The notes under the pieces are model-generated. The model made no database searches, had not been told where the DNA came from, and saw nothing but the letters and a program-made list of their open reading frames with translations. A stretch of 64,000 nucleotides of DNA from Stenotrophomonas maltophilia. GTDB lineage: Bacteria; Pseudomonadota; Gammaproteobacteria; Xanthomonadales; Xanthomonadaceae. How positions within the stretch are numbered: the stretch's first letter is position 1; each line of letters begins with the position of its first letter. The stretch is from positions 3,685,501 through 3,749,500 of the forward strand of contig NZ_CP106759.1 in NCBI RefSeq assembly GCF_025642255.1, in the 5' to 3' direction. The position numbers and the translations under genes were made by a program. Shown here in pieces: positions 1 to 9,280 of this stretch.

Positions 1-345
1 CACGGTCAGCACGATCTGGAGGCGACGGCCATCGTCCGCATCGCTGCGCCGCTGCAGCAACCCTTCGCGCTGCAGGCCATCGAGCAGGCCGCTGATGGTG
101 GCGCGGGTCACGCCTGCACGTTCGGCCAGCGCATGCGGCGACAGTGTGCCGCCGGCACCGTGCAGCAGGAACAGCACGATGAAGCGGCCTTCACTGAGCC
201 CGTGCGGTGCCAGCCGGCTGGCGCAGTCGCGATCGATCGCCGAGGACAGCGACAGCAGCTGGAAGCACAGATGCAGCAGGGCGACATTGGCGTGGCCACG
301 TCGCCGGGCCTCATCCAGAAGGGCGCCATGTTTTGCCTCAAGCAC
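1..345 (-). CDS. MarR-family transcriptional regulator, 5' part (runs off the window start)
   Basis: Read from the minus strand, this frame gives the N-terminal part of a winged-helix MarR protein: a dimerisation helix (ALLHLCFQLLSLSSAID), then the DNA-binding region with GLSEGRFIVLFLLHGAGG, LAERAGVTRATISGLLDGLQ as the recognition helix, and REGLLQRRSDADDGRR as the wing. The C-terminus lies before base 1. An ATG at 384 is in frame, but it would put a near-perfect palindrome (357-380) inside the coding sequence and has no Shine-Dalgarno. GTG at 345 has GGA seven bases upstream and leaves the palindrome as an operator, so I prefer it. The gene is divergent from the hydrolase at 512, a common arrangement for MarR repressors. 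The ligand is unknown. Confidence 0.75.
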   Translation of the reverse strand, partial: MLEAKHGALLDEARRRGHANVALLHLCFQLLSLSSAIDRDCASRLAPHGLSEGRFIVLFLLHGAGGTLSPHALAERAGVTRATISGLLDGLQREGLLQRRSDADDGRRLQIVLTV

Positions 346-356
346 GGTGATTTCCA

Positions 357-380
357 ATATGTTTAGGCGCCTAATCATAT
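357..380. promoter_or_regulatory. Palindromic operator, probably for the adjacent MarR regulator
   Basis: The core TTAGGCGCCTAA (363-374) is a perfect 12-bp palindrome, and flanking ATATG/CATAT extend the symmetry to 24 bp with one mismatched pair. It lies between the MarR gene and the divergent hydrolase gene. Two-fold symmetric TTAG..CTAA-type sites fit MarR dimers. Binding is inferred. Confidence 0.6.
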
Positions 381-511
381 TCATGACGGGATGGAACGCA
401 ACACCTACGGGGCCTGCCGCCGGGCCCGGCCGGGCGCACTCCTCGCGCAGGGGGCTGCAAGCAGCCGAAGCTGCGGTAGCATCGCGCCACGTCCCGCCAG
501 GAGTTCCACGC

Positions 512-1672
512 ATGCGCCGTGCCGTCCTGCTGTTGCTGACGCTGTTCCCCGCCGCCGTAATGGCCGCTCCCCCTCCCGTGCCCTCCCCGGCCCGGATCGA
601 TGCCGAAGCCAAGCGCCTGATGCAGGTCGCCCACGCCCGCGGGATGGCAGTGGCCGTCGTCGACGGTGGCAAGGTCGTGCACGTCGCCGCCTATGGCGAG
701 CGCAACGCTGCCGGCGAACCGCTACAGACCGACACGGTGATGTATGCGGCATCGCTGACCAAGATGGCCTTCGGCCACCTGATCGCGCAGCTTGCACAGG
801 ACAAGGTGATCGATCTGGATGCCAGCATCGCCAGCGCGCTGGACAGACCGCTACCGGACTATCCGGCCGAGCCGAAGAAGTACGCCGATTACACCGTGCT
901 GGCCGGCGACGAACGTTGGCGCCGGCTGACCCCGCGCCTGCTGCTCAACCATGCCAGCGGCTTTGCCAACTTTGCATTCCTGGAACCGGACGGAAAACTG
1001 AAATTCCACTTCGATCCGGGCAGCCGCTATGGCTATTCCGGCGAAGGCCTGATCCTGCTGCAGTTCGTGCTGGAGCGCGGGCTGGGCCAGGACGTGGGGA
1101 CGCTCATGCAGCAGCGCGTATTCGACCGCTTCGGCATGCCCCGCACCAGCATGATGTGGCGCGAGGATTTCGCCACGAATCTGGCCGACGGCTGGACCGT
1201 CGAAGGCACGACGGAACCGCACGATGAACGCAGCCGCGTGCGTGCCGCCGGTTCGATGGACACGACCATCGCCGACATGGGCAATTTCGCGGCCGGCTAT
1301 GTCAGTGGCCAGGGGCTGTCGGCATCGATGCGCCGGGAGCTGGTGCGGCCGCAGCTGCCGATCACCACCGCCAGCCAGTTCCCGACACTGCAGCCGGAAC
1401 TGCCGACGGCGCAGCGGCGCAGAAACCTGGCTGCGGGACTGGGCGTGGTGACATTCACCGGTCCACAAGGCGCAGGCTTCTACAAGGGCGGACATGACGA
1501 TGCGGTGGGCAACACGCTGGTGTGCGTCGAACAAGGCCAACGCTGCGTGGTGATCCTGGGCAACGATGTGCGCGCCGAAGCGGCCTTTCCGGCACTGGTG
1601 CGCTTCGTGCTGGGCGAGACGGGGGTGCCGTGGGATTGGGAATACGGCGCCACGAAGGCATTCGTGCGCTGA
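512..1672 (+). CDS. Secreted beta-lactamase-family serine hydrolase
   Basis: 386 aa. The open frame extends far upstream, but ATG 512 has a GGAG Shine-Dalgarno and begins a clear Sec signal peptide (MRRAVLLLLTLFPAAVMA), so mature export to the periplasm is expected. The beta-lactamase/penicillin-binding fold (PF00144) is shown by the SxxK motif SLTK (Ser81, Lys84), the YSGEG box (Tyr175) corresponding to Y-x-N/S, and a GGHDD stretch near the C-terminus where KTG would be in true class C enzymes. This pattern is typical of esterase/peptidase relatives rather than of AmpC. The substrate cannot be told from sequence. It is transcribed away from the MarR gene and may be controlled by the palindrome at 357-380. 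Confidence 0.85.
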   Translation: MRRAVLLLLTLFPAAVMAAPPPVPSPARIDAEAKRLMQVAHARGMAVAVVDGGKVVHVAAYGERNAAGEPLQTDTVMYAASLTKMAFGHLIAQLAQDKVIDLDASIASALDRPLPDYPAEPKKYADYTVLAGDERWRRLTPRLLLNHASGFANFAFLEPDGKLKFHFDPGSRYGYSGEGLILLQFVLERGLGQDVGTLMQQRVFDRFGMPRTSMMWREDFATNLADGWTVEGTTEPHDERSRVRAAGSMDTTIADMGNFAAGYVSGQGLSASMRRELVRPQLPITTASQFPTLQPELPTAQRRRNLAAGLGVVTFTGPQGAGFYKGGHDDAVGNTLVCVEQGQRCVVILGNDVRAEAAFPALVRFVLGETGVPWDWEYGATKAFVR

Positions 1673-1718
1673 CAGGTCGACCACGGTCCACGTCCAGCAG
1701 AGGGGGCGGAACGCCCAC

Positions 1719-1750
1719 AAAAAAGAACCCCGCCTTGCGGCGGGGTTTTT
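1719..1750. terminator. Bidirectional intrinsic terminator between hydrolase and groEL
   Basis: A CCCCGCC/GGCGGGG stem (1728-1745, loop TTGC) is flanked by an A-rich run on the left and TTTTT on the right, so it can stop both the hydrolase (+) and groEL (-) transcripts. Confidence 0.85.
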
Positions 1751-1775
1751 CACTTCATCGGGAACAACGCAGACC

Positions 1776-3479
<1,704 letters not shown>

Positions 3480-3506
3480 TCAGGTTGAAACAGGTCGCGG
3501 CGGGGC

Positions 3507-3794
3507 TCAGCCGATGACGGCGAGCACGTCGTCTTCGCGCAGGACCTTGTACTCGACGCCTTCGCTCTTGTACGAGCTGCCGGCGTACTGGCCGTAGATG
3601 ACCTTGTCACCGACCTTCAGCGACGGCGCGCGCACGCTGCCGTTGTCCAGCGGCTTGCCGGGGCCGACGGCCACGACTTCACCCTTGGTGGACTTTTCCT
3701 TGGCCGAGTCGGGGATGACGATGCCACCGGCGGAGATTTCGTCGGCTTCGATCGGCTTGACCACAACGCGGTCGTGCAGCGGCTTGATGCTCAT
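3507..3794 (-). CDS. groES: Co-chaperonin GroES (Hsp10)
   Basis: 95 aa, standard length. The start [17 protein letters not shown] and the mobile loop region ([17 protein letters not shown]) identify the heptameric lid of the GroEL chamber. AGG precedes the ATG. First gene of the groES-groEL operon; a CIRCE operator lies 46 bp upstream (3841-3867). Confidence 0.98.
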   Translation of the reverse strand: MSIKPLHDRVVVKPIEADEISAGGIVIPDSAKEKSTKGEVVAVGPGKPLDNGSVRAPSLKVGDKVIYGQYAGSSYKSEGVEYKVLREDDVLAVIG

Positions 3795-3840
3795 AGGAGA
3801 CCTCTTAAGTGATTGATTGGTCTAAAAAAGTCCGGCGATG

Positions 3841-3867
3841 TTAGCACTCGCACCAGGCGAGTGCCAG
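3841..3867 (-). promoter_or_regulatory. CIRCE operator (HrcA site) and overlapping sigma70 promoter of groESL
   Basis: TTAGCACTC (3841-3849), a 9-bp spacer, then GAGTGCCAG (3859-3867) matches the CIRCE consensus TTAGCACTC-N9-GAGTGCTAA with only the last three bases of one arm degenerate. On the minus strand TGGCAC and TAACAT, 17 bp apart, give a plausible sigma70 promoter overlapping the element, so HrcA binding would block initiation. hrcA itself is not in the window. Confidence 0.93.
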
Positions 3868-4019
3868 AACCGCACGTGAAGAAACCCGACAAGGTCGGGA
3901 GCACGGCAGAGATGGAGCCCTCCGGGAGGCTTTCAAGGGGCGTCGCGAAAAAAGTTTCCGCGCCGGACGCTGCGGCAGTGCGGTGGGGTGGCCCCGAATT
4001 AGGTGACCAACGTCGCACT

Positions 4020-4033
4020 GTCAGATATCTGAC
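4020..4033. promoter_or_regulatory. Perfect 14-bp palindrome upstream of the secreted nuclease gene
   Basis: GTCAGATATCTGAC is perfectly symmetric and lies 74 bp before the ATG at 4107, in the gap between divergent groES and the nuclease gene. It could be the site of a dimeric regulator. No cognate regulator gene is adjacent, and no function is proven. Confidence 0.35.
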
Positions 4034-4106
4034 GTTCATTTACGACAAAGTGTCACTGGATCGGCCTTAGGCTCGGCCGCGCATTCCCAATCACAAGGAG
4101 TCGTCG

Positions 4107-5897
4107 ATGCGATTGCTGTCCCCGCTCGCCACCGCCTGCGTGCTGGCCCTGGCCACCGCGCCGGCCCAGGCCGAGGTCTTCATCAACGAACTGCATTACG
4201 ACGACAGCACCGCAGCCGGTGACGTCGGCGAGGCGATCGAGGTCGTGGCCACCGCCGGCGAGGATCTGTCCGGCTATCGGCTGTATCTCTATAACGGCAG
4301 CACGCCGTCGGCCGCTTCGGTGTACGCCAACACGGCCCTCCCTGCCGGCAGCGCGGCCGGGTGCGGCAGCGCCACCCTGGCCGTGGTCAGCTATCCGACC
4401 AACGGCATCCAGAACGGTCCCAACGACGGCATCGCGCTGGTCGACGCCAGCGGCAAGGTGGTCCAGTTCCTCAGCTATGAGGGCACGATCACTGCCTCCG
4501 GCGGTCCTGCCGCAGGCATGACCAGCCAGAACATTCCGGTGGCCGAGACCAACAGCACGGCCCCTGGCACCTCACTGCAGCTCACGGGCAGCGGCAGCCA
4601 GTACGCCCACTTCACCTGGGCCGAATCGGCGACGCAGACCTTCGGCAGCTGCAACAACGGCCAGACCTTCAGCGGTGGGGGTACGCCCGGTCCCAATACG
4701 CCGCCATCGGTGTCCACCACCACCCCCGCCCAGGGCAGCAGCACGTTCCCGGCCGCGGCCGATCTGGAAGTGGTGTTCAGCGAGACGGTGAACCTGGCCA
4801 GCGGCGCCTTCGCGCTGAGCTGCGGCGCCTCCGGCAGCGTACCGCTGACCCACCCGGCCAGCGGCAGGAGCGTGAAGCTGTCCACCAACACCGCGCTGGT
4901 GGCCGGTGAGGCCTGCCGCTTCGACATCCGCGCCGCGCGCATCACCGACCTGCAGGGCGCGCATCCGGCTGCCGACAGCCGCATCGCCTTCACCGTGGCC
5001 AGCGCCACGGGCAACCCCGATCCGGGCAATCCCGGCGTACCGGCGGGCTACTACTCCAGGGTCAACACCTCCAGCCCGAGCCAGCTGCGCTGCTCGCTGC
5101 ACGCGACCATCAAGGGCCACACCGCCTATCCGTACAGCGGGTCGGGCACCAGCACCTGGACCATCCTGGAGATCGCCGACGAGGATCCGAACAATCCCAA
5201 CCGCATCCTCGATGCCTATCGCAACCGCAGCTACGCCAAGGTCAGCGATCGCGCTGGCACGGGCAGCGGCCTGACCTACAACCGCGAGCACACCTGGCCG
5301 AACTCGCTGGGCTTTGCCAGCACCACCGGCGACAAGGGCCTGCCGTACGCGCCCTACACCGACACCCACATGCTGTACCTGACCGATGCGCAGTGGAATG
5401 CCGACCGCGGCAACAAGCCGTTCGGCAAGTGCGATGCCAACTGTGGCGAGCGCGCCACCGAGGCCAACAACGGCCATGGCGGCGGCAGCGGCGGCTACCC
5501 GGGCAATTCCAACTGGGTGCGCACGCCGGACGGCAACACCGGCACCTTCGAGGTGTGGGGCCATCGCAAGGGCGACATGGCGCGCGCGGTGATGTACATG
5601 GCGATCCGCTACGAGGGCGGCAAGGATGCAGCCACAGGCCAGTCCGAGCCGGACCTGGAGCTGACCGACGACCGCAGCCGGATCGTCAGGACCAGCAGTT
5701 CGCCGGCCTACATGGGCCTGCTCTCGACCCTGATCGACTGGCATCTGTCCGATCCGCCGGACGACGCCGAGCGCGCGCGCAACGACGTGATCTACAGCTT
5801 CCAGGGCAACCGCAACCCGTTCATCGACCACCCCGAGTGGGCGACGCCGGCGTTGTTCACCTCGGCCAAGCCGGCGACCTGCCAGCTGGCCAACTGA
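4107..5897 (+). CDS. Secreted endonuclease I family nuclease with lamin-tail and Ig-like domains
   Basis: 596 aa. A Sec signal peptide (about residues 1-22, cleaved after AQA) is followed by a lamin-tail-type domain (about 23-165, starting EVFINELHYDD), a proline-rich linker, an Ig-like Big_5-type domain (about 200-300) and a C-terminal endonuclease I domain (about 310-590; PF04231) with the catalytic-region motif NREHTWPNSLGF. Family members are extracellular or periplasmic nucleases degrading DNA and/or RNA. GGAG stands seven bases before the ATG. Several Cys are present, as expected for a disulfide-bonded exported enzyme. It stands alone, followed by a strong GC hairpin (5920-5949). The extra domains probably mediate surface or substrate binding (inference). 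Confidence 0.88.
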   Translation: MRLLSPLATACVLALATAPAQAEVFINELHYDDSTAAGDVGEAIEVVATAGEDLSGYRLYLYNGSTPSAASVYANTALPAGSAAGCGSATLAVVSYPTNGIQNGPNDGIALVDASGKVVQFLSYEGTITASGGPAAGMTSQNIPVAETNSTAPGTSLQLTGSGSQYAHFTWAESATQTFGSCNNGQTFSGGGTPGPNTPPSVSTTTPAQGSSTFPAAADLEVVFSETVNLASGAFALSCGASGSVPLTHPASGRSVKLSTNTALVAGEACRFDIRAARITDLQGAHPAADSRIAFTVASATGNPDPGNPGVPAGYYSRVNTSSPSQLRCSLHATIKGHTAYPYSGSGTSTWTILEIADEDPNNPNRILDAYRNRSYAKVSDRAGTGSGLTYNREHTWPNSLGFASTTGDKGLPYAPYTDTHMLYLTDAQWNADRGNKPFGKCDANCGERATEANNGHGGGSGGYPGNSNWVRTPDGNTGTFEVWGHRKGDMARAVMYMAIRYEGGKDAATGQSEPDLELTDDRSRIVRTSSSPAYMGLLSTLIDWHLSDPPDDAERARNDVIYSFQGNRNPFIDHPEWATPALFTSAKPATCQLAN

Positions 5898-5919
5898 CCG
5901 CGCAACGCAGCGGTCCATC

Positions 5920-5949
5920 GCCGCCGCCGGACCTTGATCCGGCGGCGGC
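5920..5949. terminator. Strong GC hairpin after the nuclease gene
   Basis: A 12-bp perfect stem (GCCGCCGCCGGA and its complement) with loop CCTTGA lies 23 bp after the nuclease stop. It has no U-tract, so termination is uncertain; it separates the nuclease from cutA. Confidence 0.5.
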
Positions 5950-5952
5950 CCT

Positions 5953-5958
5953 ATACTC
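5953..5958 (+). promoter_or_regulatory. Probable -10 element of cutA (possibly leaderless)
   Basis: TATACT lies seven bases before the cutA ATG (5966), placing the expected transcription start at or next to the start codon. No Shine-Dalgarno precedes the ATG. No convincing -35 box was found. Confidence 0.4.
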
Positions 5959-5965
5959 GACGGTC

Positions 5966-6304
5966 ATGCCGACCGTCGATCCCGTCCTGCTGCTGTTGAC
6001 CACCTGCCCGGACCGGGCCAGTGCCGAGCGCATCGCGCATGCGCTGGTCGGCGAGCGCCTGGCCGCCTGCGTGACGCGCCTGGAAGGGGCGCAGTCGACC
6101 TACCGCTGGCAGGGCGAGGTCACTACCGATGCCGAGCTGCAGCTGCTGGTGAAGACTACGGCCAGCCGCGTGGAGGCAGCGATGGCACGGATCGTCGAAC
6201 TGCATCCGTATGAACTCCCCGAGTGCATCGCGGTCGAAGCCCGGGCCGGACTGCCGGCCTATCTGGATTGGATCCGGGCGCAGACCCGGGAGGACACCGC
6301 TTGA
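5966..6304 (+). CDS. cutA: Divalent-cation tolerance protein CutA
   Basis: 112 aa, the normal length of this small trimeric PII-like protein. LLLTTCPDRASAERIAHALV, LAACV, TYRWQGEV and the C-terminal HPYELPECIAV are family signatures. CutA is linked to copper/divalent metal tolerance, though its molecular role remains unsettled. Its stop overlaps the dsbD ATG by one base (TGATG), so the two are translationally coupled, as in the cutA-dsbD arrangement of enterobacteria. There is no Shine-Dalgarno; a TATACT -10 box just upstream suggests a leaderless start. Confidence 0.93.
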   Translation: MPTVDPVLLLLTTCPDRASAERIAHALVGERLAACVTRLEGAQSTYRWQGEVTTDAELQLLVKTTASRVEAAMARIVELHPYELPECIAVEARAGLPAYLDWIRAQTREDTA

Positions 6305-8679
6305 TGAATCTGTTTGCCCGTGCCGCCGCGCTGTGCGCCCTGCTCTCGCTGGCCCTGCCTGCATTCGCCCTGGACGAGAAAGATCTGCTGCCGGTGGACC
6401 AGGCGTTCGCGCTGACCGCCAGTGCGCCGGAGCGGAACCAGATCCAGCTGCAGTTCAAGATCGCGCCGGGGTACTACCTCTATCGCCACCGCACCAGCGT
6501 CAAGGCCGACCCGGCCTTCAATGCCGGTGCGCTGCAGATGCCCAGCGGCACCAAGCACCACGACGATTTCTTCGGCGAGGTCGAGACCTACCGCGAACGC
6601 CTGCAGGTTTCGCTGCCGGGCGCCCCGACGGATGCGGCCGGCACCCTCAGCCTGGAAGTGCGCTACCAAGGCTGCGCCGATGCCGGTGTCTGCTACCCGC
6701 CGCAGAAGCGCGTGGTCCAGGTGACACTGCCCGGTGGTGGCGGTGGCGCCGCAGCCGCCCTGCCAACCGCGCGGGTCACCGGCGTGAGCGCGTTCAACAC
6801 TCCGCTTGCCGGGGCCGGCAGCGGTGGTGGCCTGCGCCTGCCCGGCAGCAGCAACAGCCAGGCGCTTCCGCTGCCCTCCGAACAGGCCTTCGGCTTCGAC
6901 GCGATCGCCAGCGATGGCAACACCCTGCTGCTGCGCTTCAGTCCCGCGCCGGGCTACTACCTGTATCGCGATCGCACCTCGCTGAAGCTGGAAGGCAGTG
7001 CCGGTGTGCTGGCAGATGCGCCGCGCTGGCCCGCCGCGCAGTCGCATCGCGACGAGCACTTCGGCGATGTGTCGGTTTACTTCAACCAGGTCGAAGTGCC
7101 GCTGCCGCTACGCCGCACGGTGACCGACGCGGTGGACAGCACACTGGTAGTGACCTTCCAGGGTTGCCAGACCGATGGCATCTGCTACCCGCCGATGACC
7201 CGCCGGGTGAAGCTGTCGATCCCCGCGGGAAAGATCAGCGCCCACGCCGGCCAGCCTGCGCCACGCAGCGAAATGATCCGACCGCTGCCGGCGGGCAGCG
7301 CCGCACCGCGCGAGGCGGCCAACGGCACCCCGTTGCGCCTGCTGCCGACCGTGCCGAACAGCGAACCGGCGCGTGCCGATGTGGCCGGCGCGCAGGCAGG
7401 GTTCGCCGCCGATGCGCGGGGCGACAACGCGCTGCGTACCCGCCCGCCGGCCACGACCCCGGATCCGGACCGTTCGTTCCTGTGGGTGCTGCTGCTGGCA
7501 CTGGCCGGTGGCCTCGTACTGAACCTGATGCCCTGCGTGCTGCCGATCCTGTCGCTGAAAGTGCTGGGCCTGGCACAGAGCGGTGAGAGCGCCGAGCGCG
7601 CCCGCAGCCACGCCATGTGGTACACGCTGGGCGTACTGGTCGCCTTCGCGGTGATCGGCGCGCTGATGGTCGGCCTGCGCATGCTTGGCAATGCGGTGGG
7701 CATCGGTTTCCAGCTGCAGCACCCAGGCGTGGTCGCGGCACTGGCCTACATCATGTTTGCGGTTGGCCTGAGCCTGTCCGGCGTGTTCACCCTCGGCGGT
7801 GGCCTGGGCAACCTCGGCCAGTCACTCGCCCGTCGCAGCGGTCCGGCCGGCGATTTCTTCACCGGTGCGCTGGCCTGCGTGGTCGGCAGCGCGTGCGTCG
7901 GTCCGTTCATGGGAGGCGCGGTCGCCTATGCCTTCGTTGCCACGCCCGTACAGGCGATGGCCGTGTTCCTGTTCCTGGGCCTGGGCCTGGCCCTGCCGTT
8001 CCTGCTGATCGGCTTCGTGCCGGCGCTCGCGCGGCGCCTGCCCAAGCCCGGCCCGTGGATGGAAACGCTCAAGCACGTGCTGGCGTTCCCGATGTATGCC
8101 ACCGCACTGTGGCTGCTGTGGGTGCTGGGCAAGCAGCGTGGCGTGGACGGCATGGCGCTGGCGCTGGGCGGACTGCTGCTGCTGGCCCTGGGCCTGTGGT
8201 TGTTCGAGCGCAGCCGCTGGCGCAGCCAGCGCGCCGCCGGCCTGCTGGGCGTGCTGCTGGCAATCGCCGCGCTGGTACCGGTGTGGGGCGTGACCCAGCT
8301 GAAGCCACCGGCACGTGCGGCACAGGCCACCAGCGAGAACGTCGTGGAGTATTCGCCGCAGCTGCTCGACCGCCTGCGTGCCGACAACCGCGTGGTGTTC
8401 GTCAACATGACCGCCGACTGGTGCGTAAGCTGCAAGGCGAACGAGCGCGCCGTGCTGTCGCGACCGGAGTTCAGGGAGCTGCTCAGGCGCACCAACGCGG
8501 TGTACATGCGCGGCGACTACACCAACGTGGACCCGCAGATCACCGCTTTCCTCGATGAGCACAAGGCCGTGGGCGTTCCGCTTTACGTGGTGTACGGGCC
8601 CGGCGCACCGCCGACGGTGCTGCCGACCCTGCTTACCCAGGCCGTGGTCGAAGAAGCGCTGCTGCGCACCGCACGATGA
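6304..8679 (+). CDS. dsbD: Thiol:disulfide interchange protein DsbD with duplicated N-terminal domain
   Basis: 791 aa against about 565 for E. coli DsbD. DsbD carries electrons from cytoplasmic thioredoxin across the inner membrane to periplasmic DsbC/DsbG and cytochrome c maturation. After a signal peptide (about 1-22) there are two alpha domains in tandem: one with GCADAGVCYPP (Cys124, Cys130), a Gly/Ala linker, and one with GCQTDGICYPP (Cys288, Cys294). Eight membrane helices follow with the redox cysteines in LMPCVLPILSL and GSACVGPF, then the C-terminal thioredoxin domain with ADWCVSC. The extra length is mostly the second alpha domain. It overlaps cutA by 1 base and the tlpA-like gene by ATGA, giving one operon of thiol-redox functions that can draw on trxA (52026). 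Confidence 0.95.
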   Translation: MNLFARAAALCALLSLALPAFALDEKDLLPVDQAFALTASAPERNQIQLQFKIAPGYYLYRHRTSVKADPAFNAGALQMPSGTKHHDDFFGEVETYRERLQVSLPGAPTDAAGTLSLEVRYQGCADAGVCYPPQKRVVQVTLPGGGGGAAAALPTARVTGVSAFNTPLAGAGSGGGLRLPGSSNSQALPLPSEQAFGFDAIASDGNTLLLRFSPAPGYYLYRDRTSLKLEGSAGVLADAPRWPAAQSHRDEHFGDVSVYFNQVEVPLPLRRTVTDAVDSTLVVTFQGCQTDGICYPPMTRRVKLSIPAGKISAHAGQPAPRSEMIRPLPAGSAAPREAANGTPLRLLPTVPNSEPARADVAGAQAGFAADARGDNALRTRPPATTPDPDRSFLWVLLLALAGGLVLNLMPCVLPILSLKVLGLAQSGESAERARSHAMWYTLGVLVAFAVIGALMVGLRMLGNAVGIGFQLQHPGVVAALAYIMFAVGLSLSGVFTLGGGLGNLGQSLARRSGPAGDFFTGALACVVGSACVGPFMGGAVAYAFVATPVQAMAVFLFLGLGLALPFLLIGFVPALARRLPKPGPWMETLKHVLAFPMYATALWLLWVLGKQRGVDGMALALGGLLLLALGLWLFERSRWRSQRAAGLLGVLLAIAALVPVWGVTQLKPPARAAQATSENVVEYSPQLLDRLRADNRVVFVNMTADWCVSCKANERAVLSRPEFRELLRRTNAVYMRGDYTNVDPQITAFLDEHKAVGVPLYVVYGPGAPPTVLPTLLTQAVVEEALLRTAR

Positions 8680-9242
8680 GGTGGCAACGGCCAGCGCTGC
8701 TGTGGACCGCGGTGCTGGCTGCCGGCCTGGGCCTGTGGGCCGGCCATCGGCTGACGCCGGTGCCGGCGGCGGACGCTGGCGATCCAGACGTGCAGCCACC
8801 TGCAGCACCGCTGCCCGTGCTGCAGGCAGGCGATGCCCTGCCCGCACTGGTGCTGCCGGACCTGCAGGGACAGCCGCTCGATCTGCGCCAGCGTTTTGCC
8901 GGCCGGCCGCTGCTCATCAATGTCTGGGCCAGCTGGTGCGGGCCCTGCGTCGAGGAAATGCCGGAACTGTCGCGCTTCGCGCAGGCGCAGCAACCTGACG
9001 GCGTGCAGGTGCTGGGGCTGGCGCTGGATACACCCGAAGATGTGCAGCGCTTCCTGCAGCGGGTGCCGGTGGACTACCCGATCGTGCTGGAGACGCCCGG
9101 TCCGCGCGATGCCAGCGTGCAGCTGGGCAATGCCCAGGGGCTGCTGCCTTACAGCGTGCTGGTGGATGCACAGGGCCGCATCGTGAAGCAGAAGCTGGGG
9201 CCGTTTGCCGCCGGCGAAGTGCAGACGTGGGCCCGGCTGTAA
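8676..9242 (+). CDS. Membrane-anchored TlpA-like thiol-disulfide oxidoreductase
   Basis: 188 aa. A single N-terminal membrane anchor (about residues 7-23) leads to a periplasmic thioredoxin-fold domain with ASWCGPC (Cys88, Cys91), followed by EEMPEL, typical of TlpA/ResA/CcmG reductases that keep periplasmic thiols reduced. The start overlaps the dsbD stop (ATGA), so it is co-translated with DsbD, its likely electron donor. The frame contains the cis-Pro region LLPYSVLVD. Whether it serves cytochrome c maturation or another client cannot be decided here, since no ccm genes are adjacent. Confidence 0.9.
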   Translation: MRWQRPALLWTAVLAAGLGLWAGHRLTPVPAADAGDPDVQPPAAPLPVLQAGDALPALVLPDLQGQPLDLRQRFAGRPLLINVWASWCGPCVEEMPELSRFAQAQQPDGVQVLGLALDTPEDVQRFLQRVPVDYPIVLETPGPRDASVQLGNAQGLLPYSVLVDAQGRIVKQKLGPFAAGEVQTWARL

Positions 9243-9280
9243 GCCTGGCCGCGGCCGGCATCCACGCGTCCTGATCCCGG

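Noticed and set aside
3880..3900. CCCGAC/GTCGGG hairpin upstream of groES
   Set aside because: It resembles a terminator on the minus strand, but no minus-strand gene precedes it; the stem is short and its role cannot be supported.
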